Source: Candidatus Protochlamydia naegleriophila (GTDB lineage Bacteria > Chlamydiota > Chlamydiia > Chlamydiales > Parachlamydiaceae). From it: a DNA stretch of 64,000 nt. Positions 17,789 to 27,596 of the stretch are shown here, in pieces. The DNA is taken from the NCBI RefSeq assembly GCF_001499655.1, contig NZ_LN879502.1, positions 186,001 through 250,000 on the forward strand. Direction: 5' to 3'. Position 1 is the first letter of the stretch. Every line of letters begins with the position of its first letter. A model generated the notes under the pieces. It had not been told where the DNA came from and made no database searches. It worked only from the letters and a program-made list of their open reading frames with translations. The position numbers and the translations under genes are program-made.

Positions 17789-19011
17789 TTGGACTGTTTT
17801 GTACTCTCTGACCAGCTAAAGGGATTTTTTAGATCTATATGATCTTGGCCTATATAGGTATGAGCAAATAGCTTACTTGAGCCAAAGCAAAAAGAATTTA
17901 AGCTAATGCCCTGCAAAATGCCATAGCTATGTCCTTTTCCCATGTAAAGTTTACAAAATTGATTAAATGAACGAACAAATTGCTCCGGCTCGAGTTCATA
18001 CAGGCCGTAATTGGGATCGAATAGCATGGTACGACTCTGTTCTTTAATGAATACCATGGTATGGCTATGTACACCGATTTTATAAATTCCTTCTGGAATC
18101 GTTTTCAGATCGGGAAGAGTCGATTCATCGCTAATATCGAAAGTAAAATGGTTATTGTAAGAGACGTTGAATACTTTGCTGATAAATGTATAGTCTCTTA
18201 AATAGACAAGAGACTCGGCTTTTAGTGCCTCTTCTTCATCAAGCTTTGAATATTGATTGCAAAAAAGCTTCCAGTTATTCGGTGTGCTAAAAAAGAAATC
18301 TTGTAGAGCCTGAATGAAAAGAGACTGCTTTGGCGCGCCATCCTTGAAGAAATAAGCGATTTTTTCTGCACGGCTTTCTAAATTCAGCTCATTTTTAATA
18401 GAATAAAGATAAAGAATGATAAACCACCAGCTCATGCCATTGCAAACACCGGGTGCTATCCTCTGTTTGGTTATCGAAAAAGGCTTGCTAAATATCGAGA
18501 CTCCCGGCAGCGAGCTGAGAGCCGATGCTTGAAATGGCTTTGATGAAAATACATAGCCATGCTGCTTCTTAGCACCATTCCGACTCTTGACGAGGCAATT
18601 CGAACTAATAGATTCATCGTCATACGAATAGGGGGTTAAGGCACGAGCAAGATTTCCAATGCACCCCAACATGCCAATATAGACGCAGGTCATCATCCTC
18701 GTATAGCCTTTCCTGAGTTCTTCAATCGAAACGTCGCAATGAATAGAGGCACATCTATCATAACTTTTATACATCAACTGATAATGCACAAAAAGTGCAA
18801 AACAGGATGCTAGAGTGATATAACAGAACTTGTAAGAGGTCAGCGTTTGTAGGGCTTGAGGTGCTTTGGGAACAAGTGTCTGAAAGTTGATAGACAATGC
18901 TTTTTGCTTCTCTAACTTTTTTGTTAAATACAAATTGGGATTTAAAAAAGCGGCAACTTGCTTTTCGGTAGTCAAACTTTCATTTAAAGAGATTTTATTA
19001 TTAATTTTCAC
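17782..19011 (-). CDS. YopT/C58-like cysteine protease with two membrane segments
   Basis: This is a 409-residue protein with the signature of papain-fold C58 (YopT/AvrPphB/LifA-type) effector proteases. The nucleophile region IAPGVCNGMSWWF has Cys190, the base region IGVHSHTMVFIK has His317, and the acidic residue is Asp332 in MLFDPNYGLYEL. The order Cys-His-Asp, the spacing and the DPNxG turn fit the family. N-terminal to the protease domain are hydrophobic segments at about 60-80 and 107-124, which could anchor it in a membrane such as the inclusion. It follows a TTAATTAA-rich leader. It is probably a secreted effector that acts on host proteins; target and secretion route are unknown. A broken relative lies at 61138-61829. 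Confidence 0.75.
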   Translation of the reverse strand: MKINNKISLNESLTTEKQVAAFLNPNLYLTKKLEKQKALSINFQTLVPKAPQALQTLTSYKFCYITLASCFALFVHYQLMYKSYDRCASIHCDVSIEELRKGYTRMMTCVYIGMLGCIGNLARALTPYSYDDESISSNCLVKSRNGAKKQHGYVFSSKPFQASALSSLPGVSIFSKPFSITKQRIAPGVCNGMSWWFIILYLYSIKNELNLESRAEKIAYFFKDGAPKQSLFIQALQDFFFSTPNNWKLFCNQYSKLDEEEALKAESLVYLRDYTFISKVFNVSYNNHFTFDISDESTLPDLKTIPEGIYKIGVHSHTMVFIKEQSRTMLFDPNYGLYELEPEQFVRSFNQFCKLYMGKGHSYGILQGISLNSFCFGSSKLFAHTYIGQDHIDLKNPFSWSESTKQSNP

Positions 19012-19241
19012 ATTAATTCCTTGTTTTAAAAATAAAACAATATTTTGTTGGTGTTAATTAACAATAAAGATGGTGTTAATTTATTAATTAAATGTTGTTA
19101 AGCTTGATAGCATGAATTGGATTCAGGGATAGGGAAGGGACGCTGTGTCCTTGATGAAGGCTACCAGAGATTTGGCTCAGGAGGGATTCTTGCAAACGGC
19201 TAGATTGTTGCAAGAACCCCGGGTGGGTGGAAAGAGCTTAG

Positions 19242-22200
19242 CTATTTCATCTTTGCTAAGGCGTTGTCGGAAGGTTGGATTTCCTCTTCCGTATAGGAAC
19301 CTGTTCCTTTGCATAGGATATTTTCTACACTGCTCAAAACAGTTGTTTTTTTACCAGGAGTGATAAAAAACGCCGTCAGCAATTCGCACATCTTATCCCT
19401 GAATACTTGGTCGTGCGTGCCTTGGCATCCTCTAATATCACGCTTAGGCTCGCTCATGTGTGTGCATTCATGAGTCAAGGTTTCCAGCCATTTCATAATT
19501 GTTGACAGATCGAGATCTTGCAGGGTGCTAAAGGGATGCTTATGTTGATGTCTTTGTCTAAAGCTGTTGAAGTACAGTCCTAATTCGCCGACTGTATTTA
19601 AGTGAAATTCGGTTGACTGTTGGAAGGTATAGGCATTGGTGCCATTCATAGCTTCGTACAGTTTAAACTGAATGGGCTTGTTTAGAAAGTATGCGGCACA
19701 GTGTTCTAAAAACTGTGCAAGTGGGTTAAATTCGGTTGGAATATTCTTCGCGATTTGTGCTTGCTGGAATTTCATGCTTGCAAGGCGTTTACAGATAGCC
19801 GATTCAAATTGACTGAGCATGGGGTCCAATGCCTGATTTAACTGTAACTCTAACTTTGTTGCTTGTATTCCATCTCTTACAACATCTTTCCAATACTCTA
19901 GAGGTAGAGTTTTGATGGCATCGATGTTATAATCGCCATTTTTGCATAAGAGCTGTGCCTCCTTTAATTTTTCACCAAGGGTGCATCGAATTTTTAAGAA
20001 AGAATGTGGGGTGCCTGGTAAGGCGGATTCGACAAGAAAGGGAATGAAGTAACTTTCGATTGTTTGTTGAAGGGTTTTTGTTATTTTGATGTCCGCTTTT
20101 TTTGCATCCTGCTCATGAATCGCTTGAATGAGCTCTAATGGGGTCATAGAGGCATAGGTAAGCTCGCCTTGCTTGTTCCTTAAAAATAGCTCGGCCACTT
20201 GTAAAAGCGTGTGTTTTTGATGGTCCACTCCATTAGAGAGTTCGCGTTGAATTTTTTTCTTAAAGTTTCCAAAATGGCTCAAATTCGAAATGTAACGGTC
20301 GAGCCCCATTGCTTGATTAGAGAAGCGGAAATCACCCCAATAGTCGTCAGAAAATTGCTTTTCTGTCTCTCCTTTGGCGAGCTTGGCGAGATAGTAGTTC
20401 ATGCAGACTTTTAAGACGGCATACTGCATGATGGGCATAATACTCGTTTGGTTAACAACATGCCCACGGCTCATTGCAGGGCTTAATTTTGGTAAAAACA
20501 GACTGATTTTTAAATGGTTTTCATCAAGCTTTTGCCTAATTCTTTTAGGCACCAGATCCCAAGCTTCGTTAGGTAGGCTGCTCATTTTGATTTGATCTAA
20601 AAAAAGTCCTTCATGCATACCAATGAATGCATGAAAAGATCCTTTTGGTATTCCGAGCTCTTCGTAAGGTACCTCAGCCTCGGCAAAAGCCTTGCTTCCT
20701 GGGTTGACGTTTATTTTTTCTCCCTGGCAATAAAGATCAGGCCGGATAAAGCAGCATGAATTCATCAAGAGCGACTTGGACAAGAGAAAATCGGCAAACG
20801 GGTTTGTACTTTTCTTTCGTAGGAGAATGGTTGTTCCAGCAATAAAATGGCCTGGTGTCTCTTTGAGAGCTTGAATGAATAACGTGCCATCGTTTTCTTT
20901 CTTAAAAAATAAATCCCGTTTTTTAGTCAGATCTAGGCTTGAAATAGACGAGACGACGACTTCGTCAAATTCCTTTACAGCCGAAAAAAAGCCATTGCCG
21001 ATGCGATCAGCGGTAGATGGATATCCAGGCGTCTTTAAAGCCCTAAATCCTTTTTCATCTATTCCATTTCCATTATCTTGTATGGCTATTGTAAGGTGAT
21101 CTGGATCATCTAAATGAGCGCTGCAATGAATAGAGGTGCTGCCGGCTTGAATGCTATTAATAATCAATGCCTTAAAGCATGAATCATCTGCTAAGCTTTG
21201 GTGAATAGCCGCTTGAATCCGTGTTTGAGTTAAGTCTTCAGAGCCAATAAACTCTATGACTTCTTGATCCTTATGTAGCGAAACAGCGGTTTGTGGAGAA
21301 AAGATTGGAAAGGTAAAGCCATTGTCTAGAGAAGATCCGTACAAGCCAACAAAAGCTGCGTGAATGAAGGGTTTTGCACCAGGAAATAGCAGCCTAAAAT
21401 GGTCCCAAAGCTTTATTTCCTCGCTTTGCCTCTTAGCAACCATCAATGCTAGCTGAGGGCTGCTTTCTATAGTAGCGAGCGTATCAAGGAAGCTGTGATA
21501 GTCTTGCATGCTTTTGAAGAACGCTTCTCCATTTTGATAGTAGCTTAGCCATCTGAAAGTCTCTGTATATTTTTTAAAAACCTCTTGGTGGTTGCATGAA
21601 GAGCGATTCATTTCGCGGTAAATCGAGTTTCTTTCTTGGTAAAATCGCAAAAGTGCGCTCAAGCTAGCATGGGTTTGACTAAGGGTGTCGATAATACTTG
21701 TATGAGGCATGTAGCGCAAGCCTCGTATAAGGACTTCGCAAAAAATTGATTCATTAATTTTGATTTTTTCGTCGTCAATTTCTTCAAACTGCTGCTTTTT
21801 TATGAGTTGGAGAAGGAAAAAGGACTCGGCCATTATTTTCTTAGCTTCGATAGGCAAATGGTTTAGAGGGGCCATATACTTCAGTAAAATGAGGCAGTCT
21901 TTTTGCCGTATCCCACGCACCAAATCTATCCTTTGCTGATAGAAATTTTTGATTACATTGTGAATGCATAGGTCGTAAGGGGCAAAAAGATGGAGCAGTT
22001 GTTCTAGCTCCGCCGGCAAACAAGAGAGCAGAAGATCGATGTGCGGGTAAAGATCTTCATATAAAGTGACTGCTATATGCCTTGCTTGAGTGCTGGGAAT
22101 TTTTTTTATGAGAGCTTCAATTTTTTGGTAATCTTTTGCTCCATAATATTCTTCCATATCTTGAAATTCGCGTGATTCGATTTCGGTTAAATTGCACAAG

Positions 22201-24503
22201 AACACAATCGTTCTGAAGCGTTCGTAGCAGGAAATAAGATAATGGGTTGTACTTTTTTCTTGTTCGAGGCTTTCAGTGAGATTGATGGTACGTGTTAAAA
22301 ATTTAAGGAAACGCTCTGCTTCAGCCTTGCCTGCCTGCTTATCTTGCATGGCTAAACAACTTTCGAGGTAGATGAATATTAATTGGATGACACCTTGAAA
22401 GCGATCTAGAGGCAAGTCTGTTGCATCTAAGCAAACGCTCTGCAGATCGAAAAAATCAAAAAACTCCGTCTCGAGCAAAAGATCCAGGTGTTTTTGCGAG
22501 GATGCGATATAGCGTGCAAACCAGTCCAGCTGATCTTTTCTGGCGCGAGGCGTTGCTGCATCCAAAATTTCCTCACCTTCTTCTTCGTCAGCTGGCGATG
22601 TGTTTCTTGGCGTTAATAGCCAACATTGAGGAAAAAGTATGTTAAAGTTAGGGTTGCGCTGGAAACTGGAAAAAGAGCCGGGTTTCTTTAGAACAGTCAG
22701 ATAGTGTTCAATGCCATGCTCCTCACATAGGTCTTCAAGGGTAATGGATTCGTTGTTCATTTGAACCATTGATTCTTCATAGGCCATCAATTCATCATCT
22801 GATGGGGAGAAAGGGGTCGTGCGGTTGACTGCTGTAAGTTGATGAAGAATGATCGGAATGTCTAATTGGTGATGAGGGCTGATTTTTTGTGCCAGCCACA
22901 AGTTAAGTAAAAAGAGATTAAACTTGCTGGCTTCCATAGTGCGAGAATTCAAAAGATCTTCGCGGATAAAAAGCTGTAGGCGGCCTTGCATGCTTTTTAG
23001 AAATACCGGATAGGCCGCAGTCATTTTGGGGAGCAGATATATTTTTTTTCCGTGGCCTGCGTCAATGGATTCCAGCTGAATTCTTTCACAGTAATTTGGA
23101 TGAAGAAAGATTACTTGGGGGAGTTTGCTGGCATCGCCATCAAAAATATCTGGAAGAATTAGCTCATTGGGCTTTAGGGAAAGCGCTGTTTGCCATTGAG
23201 TGATAAGCGGGATGAGTTCGTTTTGGTGAGGAGCAATCAGAGGATAGAGGCTATTGAATAAAGCTGCTTTAAGAGAGGCGGGGTATTGAGGAGAACTTAT
23301 TATCGCTTGTACGAGTTCTTGTATAAACTGCTGAATATGCGGGTCTTTAAAATTTACAGAGGCTCTTTCAACTGTTAGGTTGAGGTTATGAAAATTAATG
23401 GCGATGGTTTCTAACACGCTTCCTGGCAGGCTTTCTTCACAAATAAACCGCCCTTTTTCATAAATCAGTAGTTTGCCATTGGAATGACTTTTAGGAACAA
23501 AATAAAGGGTTCCTTCTTCCAATGGAACAGATTGAAAGGAGGCAGAGTTGTTGATCTGTTCGTTGTTGAGGAAAATAGGCGTTCCTTCGACAAAGGCAAA
23601 TGCTGTTTTCAGATAGTTAATAATGCGATTTTTCTCTTCTTCAATCAAAGGGGAGTTAATGCAAAAATGAGTTCCCATTGTTGTTTTAGTGCTTTCGCGG
23701 ATGTCAAGAATGAGCTGTTGCTTGCACTCTTCGAATACCATTTGAATAGCTGTTTGTTGTTGTTTTGTATGAACAACAAGGCTTTTAGTGTGCTGGGGAA
23801 GAGTTTCAATTACAGCCTGGTTATCCTCTAGAGGGTTTTTTTGAGGAATGTAAGTGAAGCGGTAAATGCCTTTTCCTTGATTGTTATGGAAGGGAATATC
23901 TAGCTCTAGAAAACCCTTGCTGCCCACTTTAAAGCCTGGAAATAGCCGGTTGCGCTCAAAGAGCAGGTAATAGAAAGGGGTATAGCCTCCCTGTCCAAAT
24001 CTTCCGGAGATGGTTTTAAATTCTTCTTGAGACTTGGAAAATGTGCGTGAAAGAGATTGTCCAAGGACAAAAAAGTAGGGAAGCGACTGCCATCCCATTC
24101 CATCACCGCAATCTTGAATTTCAAGTGTAGAACCATGGATGGAAATAGAAATGGGATGATGGCGCTTCAAGGCTCTTCCTTGTGCATCGATTGCATTGGA
24201 GATTAATTCTCGGCAAGCTTCTATTGCAGGGTCGACCATTTGATGAAAAATAGCATGTTCAATCGAATGAGAGACTTGTTGAACGCTATTCGGCTTTTGC
24301 ATCTGATTTTTTAAGCGTTGAATGAGTCCTTCCCTCGTTTGAATGTCTTCTGGATTAAGTGGTGTCAGCCAATTCACAAACTCATCGAAATTTAAAAATG
24401 GTTGGCCTGTTAAAACCCTGGCTAAAGAAAAAAGCTCTGCAGGCTTGTTTGAAGAAGTAGATTGAGTCGTATTGGCTGAAGTATTGATAGGTTGTATGTG
24501 CAT
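19242..24503 (-). CDS. Giant protein: two GHKL ATPase modules and a C-terminal HExxH zincin
   Basis: This is a 1753-residue protein with AAGGG before the ATG. The first GHKL (Hsp90/MutL/histidine-kinase-type) ATPase module lies at about 90-180. Its N-box is RELISNAIDA (Glu99, Asn103, Asp106), the G1 box DCGDGMG (131-137) and the G2 box GRFGQGGY (167-174). A second module lies at about 1105-1180: ALIINSIQAG (Asn1116, but Ala instead of the catalytic Glu), DNGNGID (1143-1149) and RIGNGFFSAV (1167-1176). It therefore probably binds nucleotide weakly or not at all. Helical regions of about 550-1050 link them. At the C-terminus, THECTHMSEP (His1678, Glu1679, His1682) followed by GTHDQVFRDKM (His1697) matches the HExxH...H.xxF pattern of SprT/WLM zinc proteases. 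No signal peptide or membrane span. I know of no protein with this architecture; a proteolytic chaperone-like machine or an effector is possible. Confidence 0.8.
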   Translation of the reverse strand: MHIQPINTSANTTQSTSSNKPAELFSLARVLTGQPFLNFDEFVNWLTPLNPEDIQTREGLIQRLKNQMQKPNSVQQVSHSIEHAIFHQMVDPAIEACRELISNAIDAQGRALKRHHPISISIHGSTLEIQDCGDGMGWQSLPYFFVLGQSLSRTFSKSQEEFKTISGRFGQGGYTPFYYLLFERNRLFPGFKVGSKGFLELDIPFHNNQGKGIYRFTYIPQKNPLEDNQAVIETLPQHTKSLVVHTKQQQTAIQMVFEECKQQLILDIRESTKTTMGTHFCINSPLIEEEKNRIINYLKTAFAFVEGTPIFLNNEQINNSASFQSVPLEEGTLYFVPKSHSNGKLLIYEKGRFICEESLPGSVLETIAINFHNLNLTVERASVNFKDPHIQQFIQELVQAIISSPQYPASLKAALFNSLYPLIAPHQNELIPLITQWQTALSLKPNELILPDIFDGDASKLPQVIFLHPNYCERIQLESIDAGHGKKIYLLPKMTAAYPVFLKSMQGRLQLFIREDLLNSRTMEASKFNLFLLNLWLAQKISPHHQLDIPIILHQLTAVNRTTPFSPSDDELMAYEESMVQMNNESITLEDLCEEHGIEHYLTVLKKPGSFSSFQRNPNFNILFPQCWLLTPRNTSPADEEEGEEILDAATPRARKDQLDWFARYIASSQKHLDLLLETEFFDFFDLQSVCLDATDLPLDRFQGVIQLIFIYLESCLAMQDKQAGKAEAERFLKFLTRTINLTESLEQEKSTTHYLISCYERFRTIVFLCNLTEIESREFQDMEEYYGAKDYQKIEALIKKIPSTQARHIAVTLYEDLYPHIDLLLSCLPAELEQLLHLFAPYDLCIHNVIKNFYQQRIDLVRGIRQKDCLILLKYMAPLNHLPIEAKKIMAESFFLLQLIKKQQFEEIDDEKIKINESIFCEVLIRGLRYMPHTSIIDTLSQTHASLSALLRFYQERNSIYREMNRSSCNHQEVFKKYTETFRWLSYYQNGEAFFKSMQDYHSFLDTLATIESSPQLALMVAKRQSEEIKLWDHFRLLFPGAKPFIHAAFVGLYGSSLDNGFTFPIFSPQTAVSLHKDQEVIEFIGSEDLTQTRIQAAIHQSLADDSCFKALIINSIQAGSTSIHCSAHLDDPDHLTIAIQDNGNGIDEKGFRALKTPGYPSTADRIGNGFFSAVKEFDEVVVSSISSLDLTKKRDLFFKKENDGTLFIQALKETPGHFIAGTTILLRKKSTNPFADFLLSKSLLMNSCCFIRPDLYCQGEKINVNPGSKAFAEAEVPYEELGIPKGSFHAFIGMHEGLFLDQIKMSSLPNEAWDLVPKRIRQKLDENHLKISLFLPKLSPAMSRGHVVNQTSIMPIMQYAVLKVCMNYYLAKLAKGETEKQFSDDYWGDFRFSNQAMGLDRYISNLSHFGNFKKKIQRELSNGVDHQKHTLLQVAELFLRNKQGELTYASMTPLELIQAIHEQDAKKADIKITKTLQQTIESYFIPFLVESALPGTPHSFLKIRCTLGEKLKEAQLLCKNGDYNIDAIKTLPLEYWKDVVRDGIQATKLELQLNQALDPMLSQFESAICKRLASMKFQQAQIAKNIPTEFNPLAQFLEHCAAYFLNKPIQFKLYEAMNGTNAYTFQQSTEFHLNTVGELGLYFNSFRQRHQHKHPFSTLQDLDLSTIMKWLETLTHECTHMSEPKRDIRGCQGTHDQVFRDKMCELLTAFFITPGKKTTVLSSVENILCKGTGSYTEEEIQPSDNALAKMK

Positions 24504-24769
24504 CGCAAGCCCTTCTTTTGATGGTTAAGAGAACTGTCATGGAAATGAAGATGAGTGTATTGCCTTAAAGACACACTTAAATTTTGCAACTGCGTCGCAA
24601 CGGTTACGCGGTTTATGCAGCCGGTCTATTGGCAACATCCCGATTGTTTCCATCCAGCAATGTCTTTTTTGATCCATTGGTCTGAAAATTGTCATAAAAC
24701 ATCGCGCATTTTTTGTTTTTTAGTTTTTTAAATTAATTTTAAAAAATACTATTTTTTTTTGTTTGTAGA
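24504..24769. other. AT-rich leader of the giant gene
   Basis: This spacer is upstream of the minus-strand gene starting at 24503. It is very AT-rich at about 24700-24780, with TTTAAATTAATTTTAAAA-type tracts like those before other orphan genes here. No ORF or RNA gene is visible. Confidence 0.35.
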
Positions 24770-25258
24770 TTAATTGGTATCAAAGATTGTAGAATATTTT
24801 TTTGCATCCTGACACTGGCTTTCAATTAAAAAATTGTGCGGGTGAGGGTCGAGATGGCAAGAAACGGTGTTGGTGAGTCGGGGAATGACGGATGTAATCT
24901 TTTCCATAAGGGAAAGAATGACGTCTGGCAAAGGTATTTTGGCTGGCTCGCAAAGATAAGGCATGCTGGTAATAAGTAAAAATGGCTTGATAGGGGGCAG
25001 AATTGATGAGTCAGCTGTTTGCCCGATAGATGGAAGGCCTTGACGGCTTTGACGATGCGTTGGCGGGATAGGCTGTCCAATTCAATGCTTTGAGAATCAA
25101 TAAATGGGGTCATGATAACTGGATCTCTGGGATCATCCCATAAAACGGGGAGCAATGTCAATATCAGCCGCTTGCTTCGTGCACATATACCAAAGAGGGA
25201 ACTGAATTAACGTTTGCCGTAAAGAGGCCTTATCAATGTCGGCATAAATGCAAACATT
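24770..25258 (-). pseudogene. Frameshifted choline/aminoglycoside kinase-like pseudogene
   Basis: Three minus-strand frames can be joined into one protein-like sequence. The first ends in QFPLWYMCTKQAADIDIAPR (near 25160). The second gives LWDDPRDPVIMTPFIDSQ and RQRIVKAVKAFHLSGKQL. The third gives PYLCEPAKIPLPD and SCHLDPHPHNFLIE. The last segment resembles the Brenner motif HxDxxxxN of APH/choline kinases (family form CHNDLHPGNIL), and the middle one the ATP-binding lobe. At least two frameshifts are needed, and the N-terminal part is missing or unrecognisable. The remnant lies between the giant gene and uvrB. I regard it as a decayed phosphotransferase; the family assignment is moderate. 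Confidence 0.5.
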
Positions 25259-25460
25259 CAAAAAGGTAAATAAAATATAAAAGATTTAATTAATTTCATG
25301 ATTGTTTCTTTTCTTGAGCCATGATCTTGTTTAAAAAAAGGGTGTTTTTTTAACAAAAATCCCTTTATTTTAGATATGATAAACTACCTGAATGGTAGGC
25401 TGTAATGCAGATGAAAAAGCATGTTTTTTAGTGCGTGTATCAATTTGATCAAAGGGGATT
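25259..25460. promoter_or_regulatory. Leader region of uvrB
   Basis: About 200 bases between the kinase relic and uvrB. AAGGGG lies just before the ATG at 25461. A-rich and T-rich runs occur around 25330-25375, but no promoter or operator is distinct enough to call. Confidence 0.3.
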
Positions 25461-27482
25461 ATGAGCAAGGGGCAATTGTTTCGCTTACATACTGATTTTG
25501 AGCCAAGGGGCGACCAGCCAGAAGCCATTAATAAGCTAACGGCTGGAGTTTTGCAGAGCAGGCGATCCCAGGTCTTGCTTGGAATTACAGGTTCTGGAAA
25601 GACGTTTACTATGGCTAATGTCATTGCAAAGGTTCAACGTCCGACGTTGATTTTGGCTCATAACAAAACCCTGGCGGCTCAGCTTTATCAGGAGTTTAAG
25701 ACGTTTTTCCCAGACAATGCGGTCGAGTACTTTGTTTCCTATTACGACTATTATCAGCCGGAAGCCTATGTACCGCGGACCGATACTTATATCGAAAAGG
25801 ACATGTCGATTAACGATAAAATCGACAAGATGCGATTGAGTGCTACGCGCTCTTTGCTGGAGCGTTCGGACGTCATCATTGTGTCTTCAGTCTCCTGCAT
25901 TTACGGTTTGGGTTCTCCAGAGTACTATCGAGGAATGAATTTGTCTTTGGAAGTTGGTCAAACGAGGCGTCGCGATGACATTTTGCTTCATCTAGTTGAA
26001 ATGCAGTACAAACGCAATGATTTTGAATTTGTGCGTTCGAATTTTAGGGTCAGGGGCGATGTATTGGATATTTTTCCAGCTTATGAAGAAGACATTGCCA
26101 TCCGCGTTGAGATGTTTGGTGATGAAATTGAGCAGATCAGCGAAATCGATCCTTTGACCGGCAAGCTCAAACGCCGTCTCAATGGAGTCACTATCTATCC
26201 AAGTTCCCACCACGTAACTCCTGAAGAAGTTCGCTTGAAAGCAATGGAAACCATTCGTGCAGAATTAGAGGAGCGCAAAAAGTATTATGAGAGTGAAAAA
26301 AAACTTTTAGAGCTTGAGAGAATTCAGCAAAGAACGATGTATGATTTGGAGATGCTGAAGGAGGTGGGAACCTGTAAGGGGGTCGAAAATTATTCACGCC
26401 ATTTTAGCATGAGGCAGCCAGGAGAGCCGCCTCCTTGCTTAATAGACTACTTTCCTCCAGATTACCTGCTTGTTATCGATGAGTCCCACCAAACATTGCC
26501 TCAAATGCATGCCATGTTTAATGGGGACCGTGCACGAAAGCAAACATTGGTCGATTTTGGATTCAGACTGCCTTCGGCTTTTGACAATCGCCCTTTAAAG
26601 TTTGAAGAGACATACAGTCGCATTCACCAGGTGATTTATGTCTCTGCTACTCCTGGGGTTTGGGAAGTGCAGGAAGCGGGTGGAGAAGTAGTTGAGCAAG
26701 TGATTCGTCCAACAGGCCTTTTAGATCCCATCATCGAGGTGCGTCCAGCTTCTGGCCAGGTGGACGATTGTTTGGCAGAAATTCGCGCTCATGTGGATAA
26801 AGGCGGGCGAGTTTTAGTCACAACGCTCACAAAGCGTTTGGCAGAAGAGCTGACAAACTATCTCAATGAATTGAATGTAAAAGCTAAATATCTGCATTCC
26901 GATATTGACACGATTGAACGGGTCCAGATTATCCGAGACTTGCGCTTTGGCGAGTTTGATGTCTTGGTGGGGATCAATTTGCTAAGGGAAGGTTTAGACA
27001 TTCCAGAAGTTTCCTTGGTTGCCATTTTAGATGCCGATAAGGAAGGATTTTTACGTAGCGAAACGTCCTTGATTCAAACATGCGGACGAGCCGCCCGTAA
27101 TGCAGAAGGGCGCGTGATCATGTATGCTGATAAGATTACGAAGTCTATCAAGAAAACGATCGATACGACAGAGGCAAGGCGAGAGTACCAGGAAAAGTAT
27201 AATCGTGAGCATGGAATTACTCCTCAAACAGTCAAAAGAGAGATCTCTGTCTTGGTGGAGTCTGAGGAAGATCAAGTCACCTATCCAGCTAAGTTGGATG
27301 AAGAGTTCTTTAAGGCGGCTGAAGAGGCGCATCATTACTTAAGCGTTGAAGAAGTCCGCCTAAAAATTAAAGAATGCGAGACAGAAATGAAAAAAGCTGC
27401 TAAAGAATTTCGTTTTGAGGAAGCTGCAGAATGGCGCGATAAAATGCGGCGCTATCAACAAATGGAGCTGACTCTCGGTTAA
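25461..27482 (+). CDS. uvrB: Excinuclease ABC subunit B
   Basis: This is a 673-residue DNA-repair helicase-like protein that, with UvrA and UvrC, finds and incises bulky DNA lesions. Walker A is GITGSGKT (residues 41-48). The beta-hairpin that clamps DNA is in [15 protein letters not shown], the DEAD-type box is [11 protein letters not shown], and the C-terminal helicase motifs are [17 protein letters not shown] and [13 protein letters not shown] domain for UvrC contact ([20 protein letters not shown]) closes the protein. It is full length. In Chlamydia it lies immediately after trpS. Confidence 0.97.
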   Translation: MSKGQLFRLHTDFEPRGDQPEAINKLTAGVLQSRRSQVLLGITGSGKTFTMANVIAKVQRPTLILAHNKTLAAQLYQEFKTFFPDNAVEYFVSYYDYYQPEAYVPRTDTYIEKDMSINDKIDKMRLSATRSLLERSDVIIVSSVSCIYGLGSPEYYRGMNLSLEVGQTRRRDDILLHLVEMQYKRNDFEFVRSNFRVRGDVLDIFPAYEEDIAIRVEMFGDEIEQISEIDPLTGKLKRRLNGVTIYPSSHHVTPEEVRLKAMETIRAELEERKKYYESEKKLLELERIQQRTMYDLEMLKEVGTCKGVENYSRHFSMRQPGEPPPCLIDYFPPDYLLVIDESHQTLPQMHAMFNGDRARKQTLVDFGFRLPSAFDNRPLKFEETYSRIHQVIYVSATPGVWEVQEAGGEVVEQVIRPTGLLDPIIEVRPASGQVDDCLAEIRAHVDKGGRVLVTTLTKRLAEELTNYLNELNVKAKYLHSDIDTIERVQIIRDLRFGEFDVLVGINLLREGLDIPEVSLVAILDADKEGFLRSETSLIQTCGRAARNAEGRVIMYADKITKSIKKTIDTTEARREYQEKYNREHGITPQTVKREISVLVESEEDQVTYPAKLDEEFFKAAEEAHHYLSVEEVRLKIKECETEMKKAAKEFRFEEAAEWRDKMRRYQQMELTLG

Positions 27483-27596
27483 AAGCCTAAGCCTTGCTGG
27501 TGAGGGTTTTAACCTCCTCATTTTTGCAGGCTTCTCCCCACTCATGGGCCGTTTGGTTCTAATTAAGAAACAATTCATTAGTGGTTGTAAAGTGCT

